Numbered from the stretch's first letter, positions 26,359 through 34,990 are shown. The stretch: DNA of 64,000 bases from Pelagimonas sp. (GCA_025210455.1 JAOARQ010000055.1:1-64000), one strand, 5' to 3'. Notes: generated by a model from the letters alone, not told the origin. Made by a program: numbers and translations.

Positions 26359-27312
26359 ATGCTAAAAGATATCTTCATCACGCCTTTTGCGGACATGATC
26401 GAAGCGCCTGACTTTCTGATGCAGGTGCTTTGGGAAGGTCTGGTTTCGGGCATCCTTTACGCCCTGATCGCGCTGGGCTTTGTTCTGATTTTCCGCTCAA
26501 GCCGGATTTTCAACTTTGCGCAGGGCATCATGGTGGTCTTTGCCGCGCTGACGCTGGTGGGCCTGCACAGCTTTGGCATCCCGGCATGGATTTCGGTCCT
26601 GCTGACGCTGGGCGTCATGTATGTGCTGGCGATGGGCATTGAACGTGTGGTTCTGCGCCCGCTGGTTGGCCAGCCCGACATTATCCTGTTCATGGCCACC
26701 ATCGGCATCACGCTGATCATGATCGGGGGCGGCGAAATCATCTTTGGTGGTGAAAACAAACAGATGATCACCGCCGAGCTGGGCATTCCCACAGGCGACA
26801 CCCTGCTTGAGCCATTCGGCGGTCTGCTGATCCTGCAGCACCTCGATATCACGGTGGTGATCGTGGCGACAGCGCTGGTTGCAGCTTTGCTGGCCTTCCT
26901 GAACTACACCAAGATGGGCCGCGCCATCCGCGCATTGGGCGATGATCACCAGGCCGCGTTGTCGGTCGGCATCTCGTTGCAGACCGTCTGGGTTCTGGTC
27001 TGGTTCATTGCGGGTATCATCGCGCTGGTGACAGGCATCGCCTGGGGGGCCCGCGCCGGTGTGAGCTTTGCGCTTGAGGTCATTGCCTATAAGGCGCTGC
27101 CGGTTCTGATGCTGGGTGGTCTGGAATCAATCACCGGGGCGATCATTGGCGGTCTGATGATCGGCATTCTTGAGAAACTCTTCGAAATCTACTGGGGTCA
27201 GCCATTGATGGGCGGCAACACGGAAACATGGTTTGCCTTTGTGCTGGCCCTGATCGTGCTGCTCTTCCGTCCGCAGGGCCTGTTCGGAGAAAAAATCATC
27301 GAAAGGGTCTAG
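26359..27312 (+). CDS. livH: branched-chain-type ABC transporter permease, LivH type
   Basis: A 317-residue inner-membrane permease with about eight hydrophobic segments. It includes LVSGILYALIALGFVLIFRS and a cytoplasmic coupling region (LNYTKMGRAIRALGDDHQAA), then LPVLMLGGLESITGAIIGG, all typical of LivH. The ATG at 26359 follows GAGGGGGGAAC. A block of hairpins separates it from the next gene. The substrate specificity cannot be read from the permease. Confidence 0.92.
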   Translation: MLKDIFITPFADMIEAPDFLMQVLWEGLVSGILYALIALGFVLIFRSSRIFNFAQGIMVVFAALTLVGLHSFGIPAWISVLLTLGVMYVLAMGIERVVLRPLVGQPDIILFMATIGITLIMIGGGEIIFGGENKQMITAELGIPTGDTLLEPFGGLLILQHLDITVVIVATALVAALLAFLNYTKMGRAIRALGDDHQAALSVGISLQTVWVLVWFIAGIIALVTGIAWGARAGVSFALEVIAYKALPVLMLGGLESITGAIIGGLMIGILEKLFEIYWGQPLMGGNTETWFAFVLALIVLLFRPQGLFGEKIIERV

Positions 27313-27401
27313 GTCGCGCCGGCCGACGCGGCGGGGAAGAGGAGCCCCGCCAAAGCGACCGGCGCGACATCACAAGGGGGCGGATCAGACACACCGCCCC
27401 C
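27313..27401 (+). other. nested inverted repeats between livH and the next gene
   Basis: The outer stem GTCGCGCCGG (27313-27322) pairs with CCGGCGCGAC (27359-27368). Inside it, GGCGGGG (27330-27336) pairs with CCCCGCC (27345-27351). A second hairpin, GGGGGCGG (27376-27383) with CCGCCCCC (27394-27401), follows at once. All arms are exact. This is a strongly folded leader for the small membrane gene at 27422, probably affecting mRNA processing or read-through. Confidence 0.7.
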
Positions 27402-27421
27402 GGCTAAGGGAGGGATGTGTC

Positions 27422-27670
27422 ATGGCGAAACTGATCGCAATTCTGAACGTGGTGGCGTGGTCGGGCTTCTGGGCCTTTGGCTATCTCGCCATCAGCTCGG
27501 GGCCAGACGAAAGCGGATCTGTCGTCGTGACGATCCTTCTGGCTGCACTGGGGGCTGCCATCGGCCTTTGGGCCTGGTTCTGGCTGGTGCGGCACAGTGA
27601 AGAAACCGGCATTGCGCCCCGCAGAAAGCGCGCGCCGATCATAGAGACCGACGACGCCTTGGCCGATTAG
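27422..27670 (+). CDS. small membrane protein within the liv-type operon
   Basis: An 82-residue protein with two predicted membrane helices (about 5-27 and 33-56) and a charged C-terminal tail (RRKRAPIIETDDALAD). The ATG is preceded by AAGGGAGGG. I do not recognise a named family. It sits between livH and livM, unusual for a core transporter operon, and may be an accessory membrane subunit; that is inference from position. Confidence 0.7.
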   Translation: MAKLIAILNVVAWSGFWAFGYLAISSGPDESGSVVVTILLAALGAAIGLWAWFWLVRHSEETGIAPRRKRAPIIETDDALAD

Positions 27671-27770
27671 GCCCGCGTCACGACATTCAGGCGCGCAGGC
27701 GCTGCAAGGATAACAGGGCAGGGTGCCATACAAGGGCCCATGACCCTTTGGGAGAAGACAGGAAAGACGG

Positions 27771-28847
27771 ATGCTGTACAGAACCGCAGGACAGTTCAAA
27801 ACATCGTACGAAGCGGATCAGGCGCTATTCCCGGTTAAACAGGATGCTTTCCTGCTGGGTGTGATCCTGGTGTTGGCCTGGGTTATCTTCCCGCTGACCG
27901 CAAGCGAATTCACCTTTCAGACCCTTCTGATCCCGATCCTGATCTATTCGCTGGCGGCTATGGGTCTGAACATTCTGACAGGCTTTGCCGGTCAGCTTAG
28001 TCTCGGGACAGCGGCGTTTATGGGTGTGGGGGCCTATGCCGCCTACAAGCTGATGACGATCATGCCGTGGATGAATCCGATCATCGCGATCCTGCTGTCG
28101 GGTGTCTTTTCGGCGGGGGTTGGGGTGGCCTTTGGCATCCCATCGCTGCGGATCAAAGGATTTTATCTGGCGATTGCCACTCTGGCGGCGCAGTTCTTTC
28201 TGGTCTGGCTGTTTGAAAAATGGTCGTGGCTGTACAACCACAACCCATCAGGCGCGATCGAAGTGCGCAACATCGAGATGCTGGGCGTCTATGTAACCGG
28301 CCCTCAGGCGTCATCGGTGGTGCAGTATTATGTGGTTCTGTTCATTGTCTGCCTGCTGACCATGGTCTGTATCAACCTGACCCGCGGCAATCTGGGCCGC
28401 ACATGGAAAGCCACCCGCGACATGGATATCGCAGCCGAGCTGATCGGTATCAACCTGATGAAATCCAAGCTGACCGCCTTTGCTGTGTCGTCTTATATTG
28501 TCGGTGTATCGGGGGCGCTGTTTGTCTTCATGTGGCGCGGTGCGGCAGAACCAAACCTCTTCGACATTCCGCTGTCGTTCCGTATCCTGTTCATCGCGAT
28601 CATTGGCGGTCTGGGGTCGATCATGGGGAACTATCTGGGGGCAATCCTGATCGTGGGCCTGCCGGTTGTGTTGAACCTTGTTCCCAGTGCCCTGGGCATC
28701 CCGATTGATTCCGCGCTGATTGAACACCTGAACATCATGATCGTTGGATCGCTTATCGTCTTCTTCCTGATCGTTGAGCCACACGGGCTGAACCAGCTGT
28801 GGCGTCTGATCCGCGAAAAACTCATCATCTGGCCTTTCCCGCACTAA
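27771..28847 (+). CDS. livM: branched-chain-type ABC transporter permease, LivM type
   Basis: A 358-residue inner-membrane permease with about nine to ten hydrophobic helices. It includes GLNILTGFAGQLSLGTAAFMGVGAY and the coupling segment RDMDIAAELIGINLMKSKLTAF, which are diagnostic for LivM. The ATG follows GACAGGAAAG. It forms the membrane channel with LivH. A substrate-binding protein gene follows 66 bp later. Confidence 0.92.
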   Translation: MLYRTAGQFKTSYEADQALFPVKQDAFLLGVILVLAWVIFPLTASEFTFQTLLIPILIYSLAAMGLNILTGFAGQLSLGTAAFMGVGAYAAYKLMTIMPWMNPIIAILLSGVFSAGVGVAFGIPSLRIKGFYLAIATLAAQFFLVWLFEKWSWLYNHNPSGAIEVRNIEMLGVYVTGPQASSVVQYYVVLFIVCLLTMVCINLTRGNLGRTWKATRDMDIAAELIGINLMKSKLTAFAVSSYIVGVSGALFVFMWRGAAEPNLFDIPLSFRILFIAIIGGLGSIMGNYLGAILIVGLPVVLNLVPSALGIPIDSALIEHLNIMIVGSLIVFFLIVEPHGLNQLWRLIREKLIIWPFPH

Positions 28848-28913
28848 GCGGGGCGGAGCCACCCAAATTTTGAAACAATCAAGTACTCAAGACATCCATA
28901 GGGAGGAAATGTC

Positions 28914-30206
28914 ATGAAGAACTTCACCAAGCTGGCGATTGCAGCTGTTGTAGCTGGTGTGACCGCTGGTGCGGCGATGGCCGAGGGCCTCTATACGCCG
29001 AACCTTGCGTATCGTACCGGCCCGTTTGCGGCGACAGGTATTCCGCTTATGAATGGTCAGGCTGACTATGCCACCATGCTGAATGCGCGTGACGGTGGTG
29101 TTGGCGGTGCCAAGCTGGACTTCGAAGAGTGTGAAACCGGGTATTCGACCGAAAAAGGCGTTGAGTGCTACGAAAAGACCAAAGGCAAGGCGATTGTGAC
29201 CCAGCCATGGTCAACAGGGATCACCCTGCAGGTTCTGCCGAAAACCAACGTTGACATGATCCCGATCCTGGCGCCGGGCTATGGGTTCTCGCCAATGATG
29301 GACGGCAAAACCTTCCAGTGGGCGTTCAACATGCCTGCGGGCTATTGGGATGCTGCGGATATGATTTTGCAGTTCATCGAAGGTCAGGGTGACCTGAAAG
29401 GCAAGAAAGTGGCCTTCCTGCACCTCGATCACCCCTTCGGCAAAGAGCCTCTGCCGGTTCTGGAAGCCGCCGCAGAAGCCAAAGGCTTTGAACTTGTCAA
29501 AGTTCCGGTTGGTCTGAAAGAAATGCAGAACCAGTCGGCTCAGTGGCTGCAGATCCGTCGCCAGCGTCCTGATTACGTTGTGATGTGGGGCTGGGGCGCA
29601 ATGAACGCCGGCGCGATCACCGAAGCGGTGAAAACCAAGTTCCCGATGGAAAACATGCTGGGTGTCTGGTGGTCGGGTCATGATGCTGACCTGAAAATCG
29701 TCGGTGACAAAGGCAAAGGCTACAAGTCGATTTCCTGGTCCTTCCCTGATCCGAATGCACCTGTGATGGCCGATATCAAAAAGCACGTTGTTGATGCGGG
29801 CCTGTCCAAGTCGAACGAAGAAGAGATGCAGGGCGTCTTCTATTCGCGCGGCATGGTGATGTCGATGATGCTGGCCGAAGGCATCAAGGTTGCTCAGGAA
29901 AAATACGGCACCTCTGAAGTGAACGCGGAACAGCTGCGCTGGGGTCTTGAGAACCTCAACATCACCGAAGAGCGTCTGGCCGAGCTGGGCATGACCGGCA
30001 TGGTGCCTCCGTTCTCGACATCCTGTGGCAATCATACCGGCCACTCGGGCGGCTGGATGCTGGAATGGGATGGCGCAAAGTTCGTCAAAGTCTCTGATCA
30101 CCTCAAGCCACGCGTTGAAAGCTATGCTGCGCTGGCTGCGAAAGGTGCGGCTGACTATGCGGCGGCCAACGCGCCGTGGCCAGTGAACGAAGGCTGCAGC
30201 GAGTAA
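28914..30206 (+). CDS. periplasmic substrate-binding protein of the liv-type transporter
   Basis: A 430-residue protein with a cleavable signal peptide (cut after GAAMA). It has the type I periplasmic-binding fold of HAAT transporters (KKVAFLHLDHPFGKEPLPVL, PDYVVMWGWGAMNAG). It differs from leucine-binding LivK in sequence, with several cysteines and an aromatic-rich region (WGWGAM, GVWWSGHD). With acyl-CoA ligases in the operon, the ligand is more likely an organic or aromatic acid than an amino acid; that is inference. The ribosome site AGGGAGGAAA is very strong. A hairpin follows the stop. Confidence 0.9.
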   Translation: MKNFTKLAIAAVVAGVTAGAAMAEGLYTPNLAYRTGPFAATGIPLMNGQADYATMLNARDGGVGGAKLDFEECETGYSTEKGVECYEKTKGKAIVTQPWSTGITLQVLPKTNVDMIPILAPGYGFSPMMDGKTFQWAFNMPAGYWDAADMILQFIEGQGDLKGKKVAFLHLDHPFGKEPLPVLEAAAEAKGFELVKVPVGLKEMQNQSAQWLQIRRQRPDYVVMWGWGAMNAGAITEAVKTKFPMENMLGVWWSGHDADLKIVGDKGKGYKSISWSFPDPNAPVMADIKKHVVDAGLSKSNEEEMQGVFYSRGMVMSMMLAEGIKVAQEKYGTSEVNAEQLRWGLENLNITEERLAELGMTGMVPPFSTSCGNHTGHSGGWMLEWDGAKFVKVSDHLKPRVESYAALAAKGAADYAAANAPWPVNEGCSE

Positions 30207-30219
30207 CTGTAGCTGACCA

Positions 30220-30251
30220 GATGCGCCAGCGCCCCTGTTGGCTGGCGCATC
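30220..30251 (+). other. 11-bp hairpin after the binding-protein gene
   Basis: GATGCGCCAGC (30220-30230) and GCTGGCGCATC (30241-30251) are exact complements with a 10-base loop. No T-run follows. Such 3' hairpins commonly protect binding-protein mRNA and raise its level over the other transporter subunits. Confidence 0.65.
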
Positions 30252-30304
30252 CTCACCCCTCGGGGCCTGTGCCCCAGAAACCAGACCCTGTGAAAGCCAG
30301 ACTG

Positions 30305-31069
30305 ATGAAACCCCTGTTGATGATCCTAGCGATGAGCTTTCTTGCCCTCGCCGCCCCCGTGGCGGAGGCGCAGCAGAGCATGTCCAAAGGCACTGGCAAG
30401 ATGGAACTGCAATCTGCCCGCAAAAAGCACAGCTATAGCCGCGTAAGCTTTTCTGACGGCACCAAGGCTGAAAAATTCGAGGTGCGCGCAGGGGATTGTT
30501 CGCGGTCGAACGGGGATTGCAAAACAGATCGAGAGCGCAGCGAATTTTCTGCCAAACGCACAGGCATCAGGCCCGGCGATGAGATGTGGTATGCTTGGTC
30601 AATCTTTCTCCCAAGAGATTTTCCCAAGCTTCCCAAACGTGCGCCCAGCTATACCTTTGGCCAGATCCATCAGCGCGACAGCAGCGGACCAGAGTTGCTT
30701 TTCGAATTGTTCCATGACGGATTTTTCGCTGTTCTTACCAACCCGTACAAGCTGGATGATGACCCGATGAACCCCATCGGATCCTTCAAAGAAGTCCGCC
30801 TAACCAGCCAGAAGGCGCTGACCGGGCGCTGGACCCGGATCAAGGTCAACGCAAAATGGTCGCGTGGCGAAGACGGGTTCATCACTGTCTGGATGAACAA
30901 CAAAAAGGTCTGGTCCTATCGCGGGGCGACCACGAATTCCAATGGCGAACTTTACTTTAAGTACGGTCTTTACCGGGCGTTCGTCAGCCGGTGCGGCGGG
31001 CCCTGTCCGACAGCATCAATCTACTACACTAACGTACGCCAGGGGCGATCTGAGGCGGAGGTAAACTAA
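30305..31069 (+). CDS. secreted polysaccharide-lyase-like protein
   Basis: A 254-residue protein with a signal peptide (MKPLLMILAMSFLALAA, cut near AEA). It has a jelly-roll-type body: ERSEFSAKRTGIRPGDEMWY, WSIFLPRDFP, GQIHQRDSSGPELLFE and LTGRWTRIKVNAKWS. This pattern resembles the heparin lyase I/PL20-like polysaccharide lyase family. A gene of this kind is unexpected between the binding protein and LivF of an ABC importer. It ends 3 bp before livF, so it is co-transcribed. Enzyme activity and substrate are unproven. Confidence 0.78.
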   Translation: MKPLLMILAMSFLALAAPVAEAQQSMSKGTGKMELQSARKKHSYSRVSFSDGTKAEKFEVRAGDCSRSNGDCKTDRERSEFSAKRTGIRPGDEMWYAWSIFLPRDFPKLPKRAPSYTFGQIHQRDSSGPELLFELFHDGFFAVLTNPYKLDDDPMNPIGSFKEVRLTSQKALTGRWTRIKVNAKWSRGEDGFITVWMNNKKVWSYRGATTNSNGELYFKYGLYRAFVSRCGGPCPTASIYYTNVRQGRSEAEVN

Positions 31070-31072
31070 CCC

Positions 31073-31897
31073 ATGCTGGATACAGCACCAACAAAAGAGA
31101 CCCTTCTTGAGGTCAATAATATCGAGGTGATCTACAATCACGTGATCCTCGTGCTGAAAGGCGTTTCGCTGACGGTTGAAAAGGGCGGGATCACTGCTCT
31201 GCTTGGCGGCAATGGCGCGGGCAAAACCACCACGCTCAAGGCGATTTCGAACCTGCTGCATTCCGAACGGGGTGAAGTCACCAAAGGCTCGATCGAATAT
31301 CTGGGCGAGAACGTTCAGGCGCTGGATCCGGCCCAGCTGGTCAAGCGCGGCGTCATTCAGGTGATGGAAGGCCGTCACTGTTTCGAACACCTCACCGTAG
31401 AGGAAAACCTGCTGACCGGGGCCTACACCCGTAAAGACGGCAAGGGGGCAATCGCTGCGGATCTGGAAATGGTGTACAACTATTTTCCACGTCTCAAGGA
31501 ACGTCGCCGGTCGCAGGCGGGCTATACCTCGGGCGGGGAACAGCAGATGGTTGCCATGGGGCGCGCGTTGATGTCACGCCCGAAAACCATTTTGCTGGAC
31601 GAACCTTCCATGGGTCTTGCTCCGCAGCTGGTGGAACAGATCTTTGAGATTGTCAAAGCGGTGAACGAAGGCGAAGGCGTGTCCTTCCTGCTGGCTGAAC
31701 AGAACACCAATGTGGCCCTGCGCTATGCGCATTCTGGCTATATTCTGGAAAACGGGCGCGTCGTGATGGAAGGCACCGCCGCAGATCTGCGCGAAAACCC
31801 GGATGTGAAAGAATTCTATCTCGGTATGTCTGACGAAGGCCGCAAAAGCTTTCGCGATGTGCGTTCTTATCGCCGCCGCAAGCGTTGGCTGGCGTAA
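31073..31897 (+). CDS. livF: ABC transporter ATP-binding protein, LivF type
   Basis: A 274-residue second ATPase of the HAAT importer. Walker A is GGNGAGKTT (about 45-53), Q-loop region RGVIQVMEGRHCFEHLTVEEN, signature TSGGEQQMVAMGRAL, Walker B TILLDEPSMGL. The C-terminal tail is longer and more basic than in LivF of E. coli (SFRDVRSYRRRKRW). The start lies 3 bp after the lyase-like gene's stop. It partners with LivG. Confidence 0.93.
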   Translation: MLDTAPTKETLLEVNNIEVIYNHVILVLKGVSLTVEKGGITALLGGNGAGKTTTLKAISNLLHSERGEVTKGSIEYLGENVQALDPAQLVKRGVIQVMEGRHCFEHLTVEENLLTGAYTRKDGKGAIAADLEMVYNYFPRLKERRRSQAGYTSGGEQQMVAMGRALMSRPKTILLDEPSMGLAPQLVEQIFEIVKAVNEGEGVSFLLAEQNTNVALRYAHSGYILENGRVVMEGTAADLRENPDVKEFYLGMSDEGRKSFRDVRSYRRRKRWLA

Positions 31898-31986
31898 TCC
31901 GCCCAAACGCTTGCCCTGAAACTTCAAGAGTCTCCTGTCCTGCATGTTTCCATGCATGGATGGGGGCGTGACAAACGGAACCTGTC

Positions 31987-33159
31987 ATGAGCTCCTTTTT
32001 TGATGATCTGGAAACCCGCAGCCAGGACGCCCGCGAAGCGGCACAGCTGGAGGCGCTGAATGCGCAGCTGACAAAGAGCGGGATGGATCCACTGCAGGAT
32101 CTGGCGGGGCTGGCGGCACTGCCGGTTCTGCGCAAATCCGATCTGGTGGCCCGTCAGTCCGAAAATCCACCTTTCGGCAATTTGCCGGTCTCGAACTTTA
32201 TCCATGTGTTTCAGTCGCCGGGTCCGATCTATGAACCGGGTGGTGGCAGCCATGACTGGTGGCGCATGGGCCGGTTCCTGCATGCGGCGGGTGTGGGCAA
32301 GGGTGACATTGTTCAGAACTGCTTTGGCTATCACCTGACCCCGGCAGGCATGATCTTTGAAAGCGGCGCGCGTGCTGTGGGGGCGGCTGTGTTGCCCGCG
32401 GGCACCGGCCAGACCGAGCTTCAGGCCCGCGCAGCCAAGGATATCGGGATCACCGCCTATGCCGGGACGCCGGATTATCTGAAGATCATTCTGGAAAAGG
32501 CCGATGACATGGGCCTAGAGCTGGGGATCAAAAAGGCGGTTGTTGGTGGGGGCGCGCTCTTCCCCAGCCTGCGCCAGTATTACGTGGATCGTGGCATTTC
32601 CTGCTTGCAATGCTACGCGACAGCCGATCTGGGCAATATCGCCTATGAGACCCCCGCGATGGAGGGCATGATTCTGGATGAAAATGTCATCGTTGAGATC
32701 GTGACACCGGGCACCGGCACCCCCGTGGCCGAAGGCGAGGTCGGCGAGGTTATCGTCACAGCGCTGAACCCGGATTACCCGCTGATCCGCTTTGCCACCG
32801 GGGATCTTTCTGCGGTTCTGCCGGGTCAATCCCCCTGCGGTCGCACCAATACCCGGATCAAAGGCTGGATGGGGCGCGCCGATCAGACGGCCAAGATCAA
32901 AGGCATGTTTGTGCGTCCCGAACAGGTCGCGGCGCTGGTGGATAAACATGACGATGTCACACGCGCCCGTGTTGTTGCCACGCGTGACGGTGAAATGGAC
33001 GTCATGACCGTGCGCCTTGAAACCGAGGCCACCGATCCTGATGCCTATGCCAAGACCATCGCAGAGGTGCTGAAACTGAAGGGCAAGGTCGAACTGGTCG
33101 CCCCCGGTGGTCTGCCGCGCGATGGTCTGGTGATCGAAGATGCGCGCAAATACGATTGA
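31987..33159 (+). CDS. phenylacetate--CoA ligase-like AMP-binding protein
   Basis: A 390-residue ANL-superfamily protein of the PaaK type. Blocks visible are PVLRKSDLVARQ, FQSPGPIYEPGG in place of the canonical TSGTTGKP loop, QNCFGYHLTPAG, CYATADLGNIAYE, LIRFATGDLSAVLPG and GMFVRPEQVAALV. It probably activates an aromatic or related acid with CoA. It closes the transporter operon, 89 bp after livF, and is followed by a strong terminator. The altered P-loop means catalysis should not be taken for granted. Confidence 0.82.
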   Translation: MSSFFDDLETRSQDAREAAQLEALNAQLTKSGMDPLQDLAGLAALPVLRKSDLVARQSENPPFGNLPVSNFIHVFQSPGPIYEPGGGSHDWWRMGRFLHAAGVGKGDIVQNCFGYHLTPAGMIFESGARAVGAAVLPAGTGQTELQARAAKDIGITAYAGTPDYLKIILEKADDMGLELGIKKAVVGGGALFPSLRQYYVDRGISCLQCYATADLGNIAYETPAMEGMILDENVIVEIVTPGTGTPVAEGEVGEVIVTALNPDYPLIRFATGDLSAVLPGQSPCGRTNTRIKGWMGRADQTAKIKGMFVRPEQVAALVDKHDDVTRARVVATRDGEMDVMTVRLETEATDPDAYAKTIAEVLKLKGKVELVAPGGLPRDGLVIEDARKYD

Positions 33160-33207
33160 TCCCATTCCGGAGGAGAGGGCGTAAAAGCCCTTGGAGTGTG
33201 GTGATCC

Positions 33208-33244
33208 AAAGGGTGGCAGGCTTCTGCCACCCTTTGTTTGTTTT
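33208..33244 (+). terminator. terminator of the transporter/ligase operon
   Basis: AAAGGGTGGCAG and CTGCCACCCTTT form a perfect 12-bp stem with a GCTT loop, followed by GTTTGTTTT. This is the strongest intrinsic terminator in the window and marks the end of the unit that starts at 23510. Confidence 0.93.
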
Positions 33245-33337
33245 GCGCGGCTTTCCGCAGGTCTAGGCGGATGTTTGTTTCAAAGCTTGTTCTGACCTTC
33301 GTCTGCCATAGGCTGTTGCCAAGACAGGAGATCAGAA

Positions 33338-34990
33338 ATGCGTATTCTCAAGCATGTTATTGCGGGCGTTCTTATGGCCTCTCCGGTGTTTGCGGCGGGG
33401 GATGCCCTTGTGATTGGCAACGGGCGCTTTGGCACCCTGCAGACCCTTCTGGGGGCGACCCGGGTGGCAGATGCGGCGCAGAACATGCAACGCAAAGGGG
33501 TGGATGTGACTATCGCCCGCGACGCGGATGCCGGGGTGATGCGCACCGCCTTTCAAACCTTTGTCGAAGCGGCTGAAGATCCTGATGGGCCAGTGATCGT
33601 GGTGCTGTCCGGCACCTTTATGCATTCCGCGCAGGGCAGTTATCTGCTGCCTGTGGATACAGGCGACAGCCTGAACGAACCGCGCATTTTAACCGAAGGT
33701 CTTTCTCTTGGGGTGGTGCTGAGCGTGCTGGCGCAACATCCCGGCCGGGCTGTGCTGGTGCTGGGGGAAACCAGCGCCGATCCATCCACCGGAAAGATCC
33801 TGAAGCCCGGTGTGGGAACGCCCGTCCTGCCCGAAGGGGTCGCGGTAGTGCGCGGGCCAGCCTCGGATGTGGCGCGTTTTGTGGCGCGTGACCTGCTGTC
33901 TGATATCCCCCTGAACAAGGCTGCCGCAAAATATGAACTGGCGCTGACGGGCTCTGTTCCCGCTGACATGGTGGTGATGCGCACCGAAGATCTGCAAAAC
34001 CTGCCCGATCCCAGCACGCTGGATATCGACCCGGGCCCTGACAACGACGCTTGGGCGCAGGCACAGGCCGGGGACAGTCTGGACAGCTATCAGGCCTATC
34101 TGGATATCTTTCCAGAGGGCCTGCATGCGGGGGCGGCGCAACAGCGTGTTTCAGCGATCAAATCGGAACCTTTCTACCAGGAGCGTCGCGTAGAAGAGGC
34201 CCTGAACCTGACAAGGGATGCGCGCCGGGAAATCCAGCGCGATCTGACCATTCTGGGCCATGATACGCGCGGGATTGACGGGATCTTTGGCAAGGGCACC
34301 CGCGCTGGTATCCGCGAATGGCAGGCCAACTCTGGCTTTGATAAGTCGGGCTATCTGGACGCCACTCAGGTCGCGCATCTGGATAGGGTCGCCGCCGAGA
34401 AAGCCGCCGAACTGGAGGCTGAGGCCGAGCGCAGGATCGCCGAAGAGAAGGCCGCAGAAAAGGCTCTATGGGCGCAGGTGCGTGCCGACCCGGATGAACC
34501 CATCCTGCGTAAGTATCTTGAACGCTTTCCAGATGGCCCCAACGCCCCAGAGGCACGCCGTCTGGTAACGCAGATCGACCAGCAGCGTGCCAGCCGCGCG
34601 GCGAACCGTGATCGCAGCGATTGGCGGCAGGCGGATGCGGTGGACAGTATCGCAGGCTACCAGCGCTATCTGAAACGCTGGCCGCAGGGCGCTTTTGCCG
34701 CCGAGGCCCGCGCCCGTATTCGCGATATAGAACTGGATTATAGCATTGCTCGCAGCGCCGAACAGGCCAAGCGCGAAGAATCCCGGCTGCAGTTAAATCC
34801 CACGGCCCGCAAACTGGCCGAAGCACGCCTGAACCAGATCGGATTTCCCGCAGGCCCTGCAGACGGCAATTTCACCCGCCAAACCCGCGCCGCCATTCAG
34901 GATTTCCAGAAAACCCGCGGGCTGCGGATTTCCGGTTTTCTTGATGAACAGACCGTGGTGCGGCTTTTGGCGGATGGGATCTTGCGCTGA
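33338..34990 (+). CDS. caspase-fold protein without catalytic dyad, two peptidoglycan-binding domains
   Basis: A 550-residue secreted protein (signal cut after PVFA). Residues 21-190 have the p20-like caspase/metacaspase order: ALVIGNG, ADAAQNM, VIVVLSG, GSYLLPVD. At 91-94 it reads SGTF where active enzymes have SGHG. At 143-146 it reads GETS where they have DACR, so both the catalytic His and Cys are missing. Peptidoglycan-binding-1-type domains are at about 290-350 and 486-548. Three short repeats of the type YxxYLxxFPxG lie near 251, 391 and 441. It probably acts as a periplasmic scaffold. It stands alone between terminators. Confidence 0.8.
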   Translation: MRILKHVIAGVLMASPVFAAGDALVIGNGRFGTLQTLLGATRVADAAQNMQRKGVDVTIARDADAGVMRTAFQTFVEAAEDPDGPVIVVLSGTFMHSAQGSYLLPVDTGDSLNEPRILTEGLSLGVVLSVLAQHPGRAVLVLGETSADPSTGKILKPGVGTPVLPEGVAVVRGPASDVARFVARDLLSDIPLNKAAAKYELALTGSVPADMVVMRTEDLQNLPDPSTLDIDPGPDNDAWAQAQAGDSLDSYQAYLDIFPEGLHAGAAQQRVSAIKSEPFYQERRVEEALNLTRDARREIQRDLTILGHDTRGIDGIFGKGTRAGIREWQANSGFDKSGYLDATQVAHLDRVAAEKAAELEAEAERRIAEEKAAEKALWAQVRADPDEPILRKYLERFPDGPNAPEARRLVTQIDQQRASRAANRDRSDWRQADAVDSIAGYQRYLKRWPQGAFAAEARARIRDIELDYSIARSAEQAKREESRLQLNPTARKLAEARLNQIGFPAGPADGNFTRQTRAAIQDFQKTRGLRISGFLDEQTVVRLLADGILR

